From Terebella lapidaria (taxonomy: Eukaryota; Annelida; Polychaeta; Terebellida; Terebellidae), in assembly GCA_949152475.1 (NCBI GenBank), contig OX424568.1, forward strand, positions 25,271,667 to 25,335,666: a stretch of 64,000 bases of DNA, in the 5' to 3' direction. Shown in pieces: positions 63,777 through 64,000 of this stretch (its first letter is position 1; the number at the start of each line of letters is the position of its first letter). The notes below the pieces were generated by a model, which saw only the letters and a list, made by a program, of their open reading frames with translations, was not told the origin of the DNA and did not search any database. Position numbers and translations under genes: made by a program.

Positions 63777-64000
63777 GAACTCCTACACATACTGATGTTG
63801 GCCACAGCGATCAGGAGACAGGTGGTTCAGCACTGCGCATCCACAATCCGTCACAAGGTGCTAATCAACACAGTATTCGCACGCTGCCCACAGCAATGGC
63901 TTCCAGCACCAATCCACGTGCTGTGGGTACCGACACTATTACCAAGAGCCCCTGCAAAATTCATGGTAAAATTCCTCGAAATTTAGTCCCACCAAACTTA
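63777..64000 (+). CDS. Exon open to the window end
   Basis: After a TTTTTGTGCAG acceptor the frame reads TPTHTDVGHSDQETGGSALR, IHNPSQGANQHSIRTLPTAM and TKSPCKIHGKIPRNLVPPNL without a stop. A threonine/serine-rich linker after a Myb/SANT domain is common. It may be a later exon of the gene beginning near 61.6 kb. Confidence 0.4.

Overview
The window looks like non-coding and transposon-rich DNA from an animal, most likely a marine invertebrate. It is AT-rich. Coding pieces are short, carry GT-AG introns and sit among many repeat families. Recognisable parts include LINEs with an AP-type endonuclease, Penelope-like reverse transcriptases, a Tc1 transposase, THAP, Myb/SANT, PHD, Ulp1 and OTU domains, and zinc-finger proteins related to tyrosine recombinases. 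No ordinary conserved housekeeping gene is complete here, and the species cannot be named from sequence alone. Assignments to families rest on recalled motifs, not on searches.

0-20 kb: repeat fragments, a transposase-like pseudogene (2.6-3.1 kb), a 490-bp foldback element, the tail of a LINE, a four-unit tandem element (5.3-6.7 kb), a RecQ-helicase fragment, a Penelope-like element with a 101-bp terminal duplication (11.2-12.5 kb), a short-palindrome array beside a Tc1 relic (13.1-13.9 kb), a minus-strand zinc-finger gene (15.4-16.7 kb), and a THAP-domain gene with splice signals (18.3-19.5 kb) interrupted by an interspersed repeat.

20-42 kb: a Penelope fragment, PHD and OTU-like coding pieces (22.8-23.6 kb), a hypothetical multi-exon gene (26.9-27.8 kb), a long plus-strand LINE (30.1-34.0 kb), a minus-strand CR1-like LINE with a 2A-like motif (35.6-37.5 kb), an IMPACT-domain reading frame (37.5-38.0 kb), and a long stretch built of GACCTTGA-rich repeats (38.6-41.25 kb).

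41-64 kb: two divergent spliced genes (a minus gene at 41.3-41.9 kb and an in-phase three-exon zinc-finger and core-binding gene at 42.5-44.4 kb), Ulp1 protease plus PHD (47.1-47.9 kb), two partial copies of one unknown multi-part element (45.8-48.4 and 58.3-60.9 kb), a direct duplication (50.3-51.8 and 53.5-56.0 kb) whose second copy carries a THAP/Kolobok-like transposase gene and a clean 423-bp TTAA insertion, and a final Myb/SANT-like gene running to the window edge.

Interspersed families are labelled here A (about 363-bp tandem unit, at least eight sites), B (ends in TAGGTTACCG with a hairpin), C and D (long tails ending in strong hairpins). The most unusual signals are three separate arrays of about 20-bp AT-rich units around CGCG or CGCA cores, the dense nuclear-receptor-like TGACCTTGA motifs in families B and C, covariation in the family-B hairpin, and the filled/empty site pair for the TTAA element.
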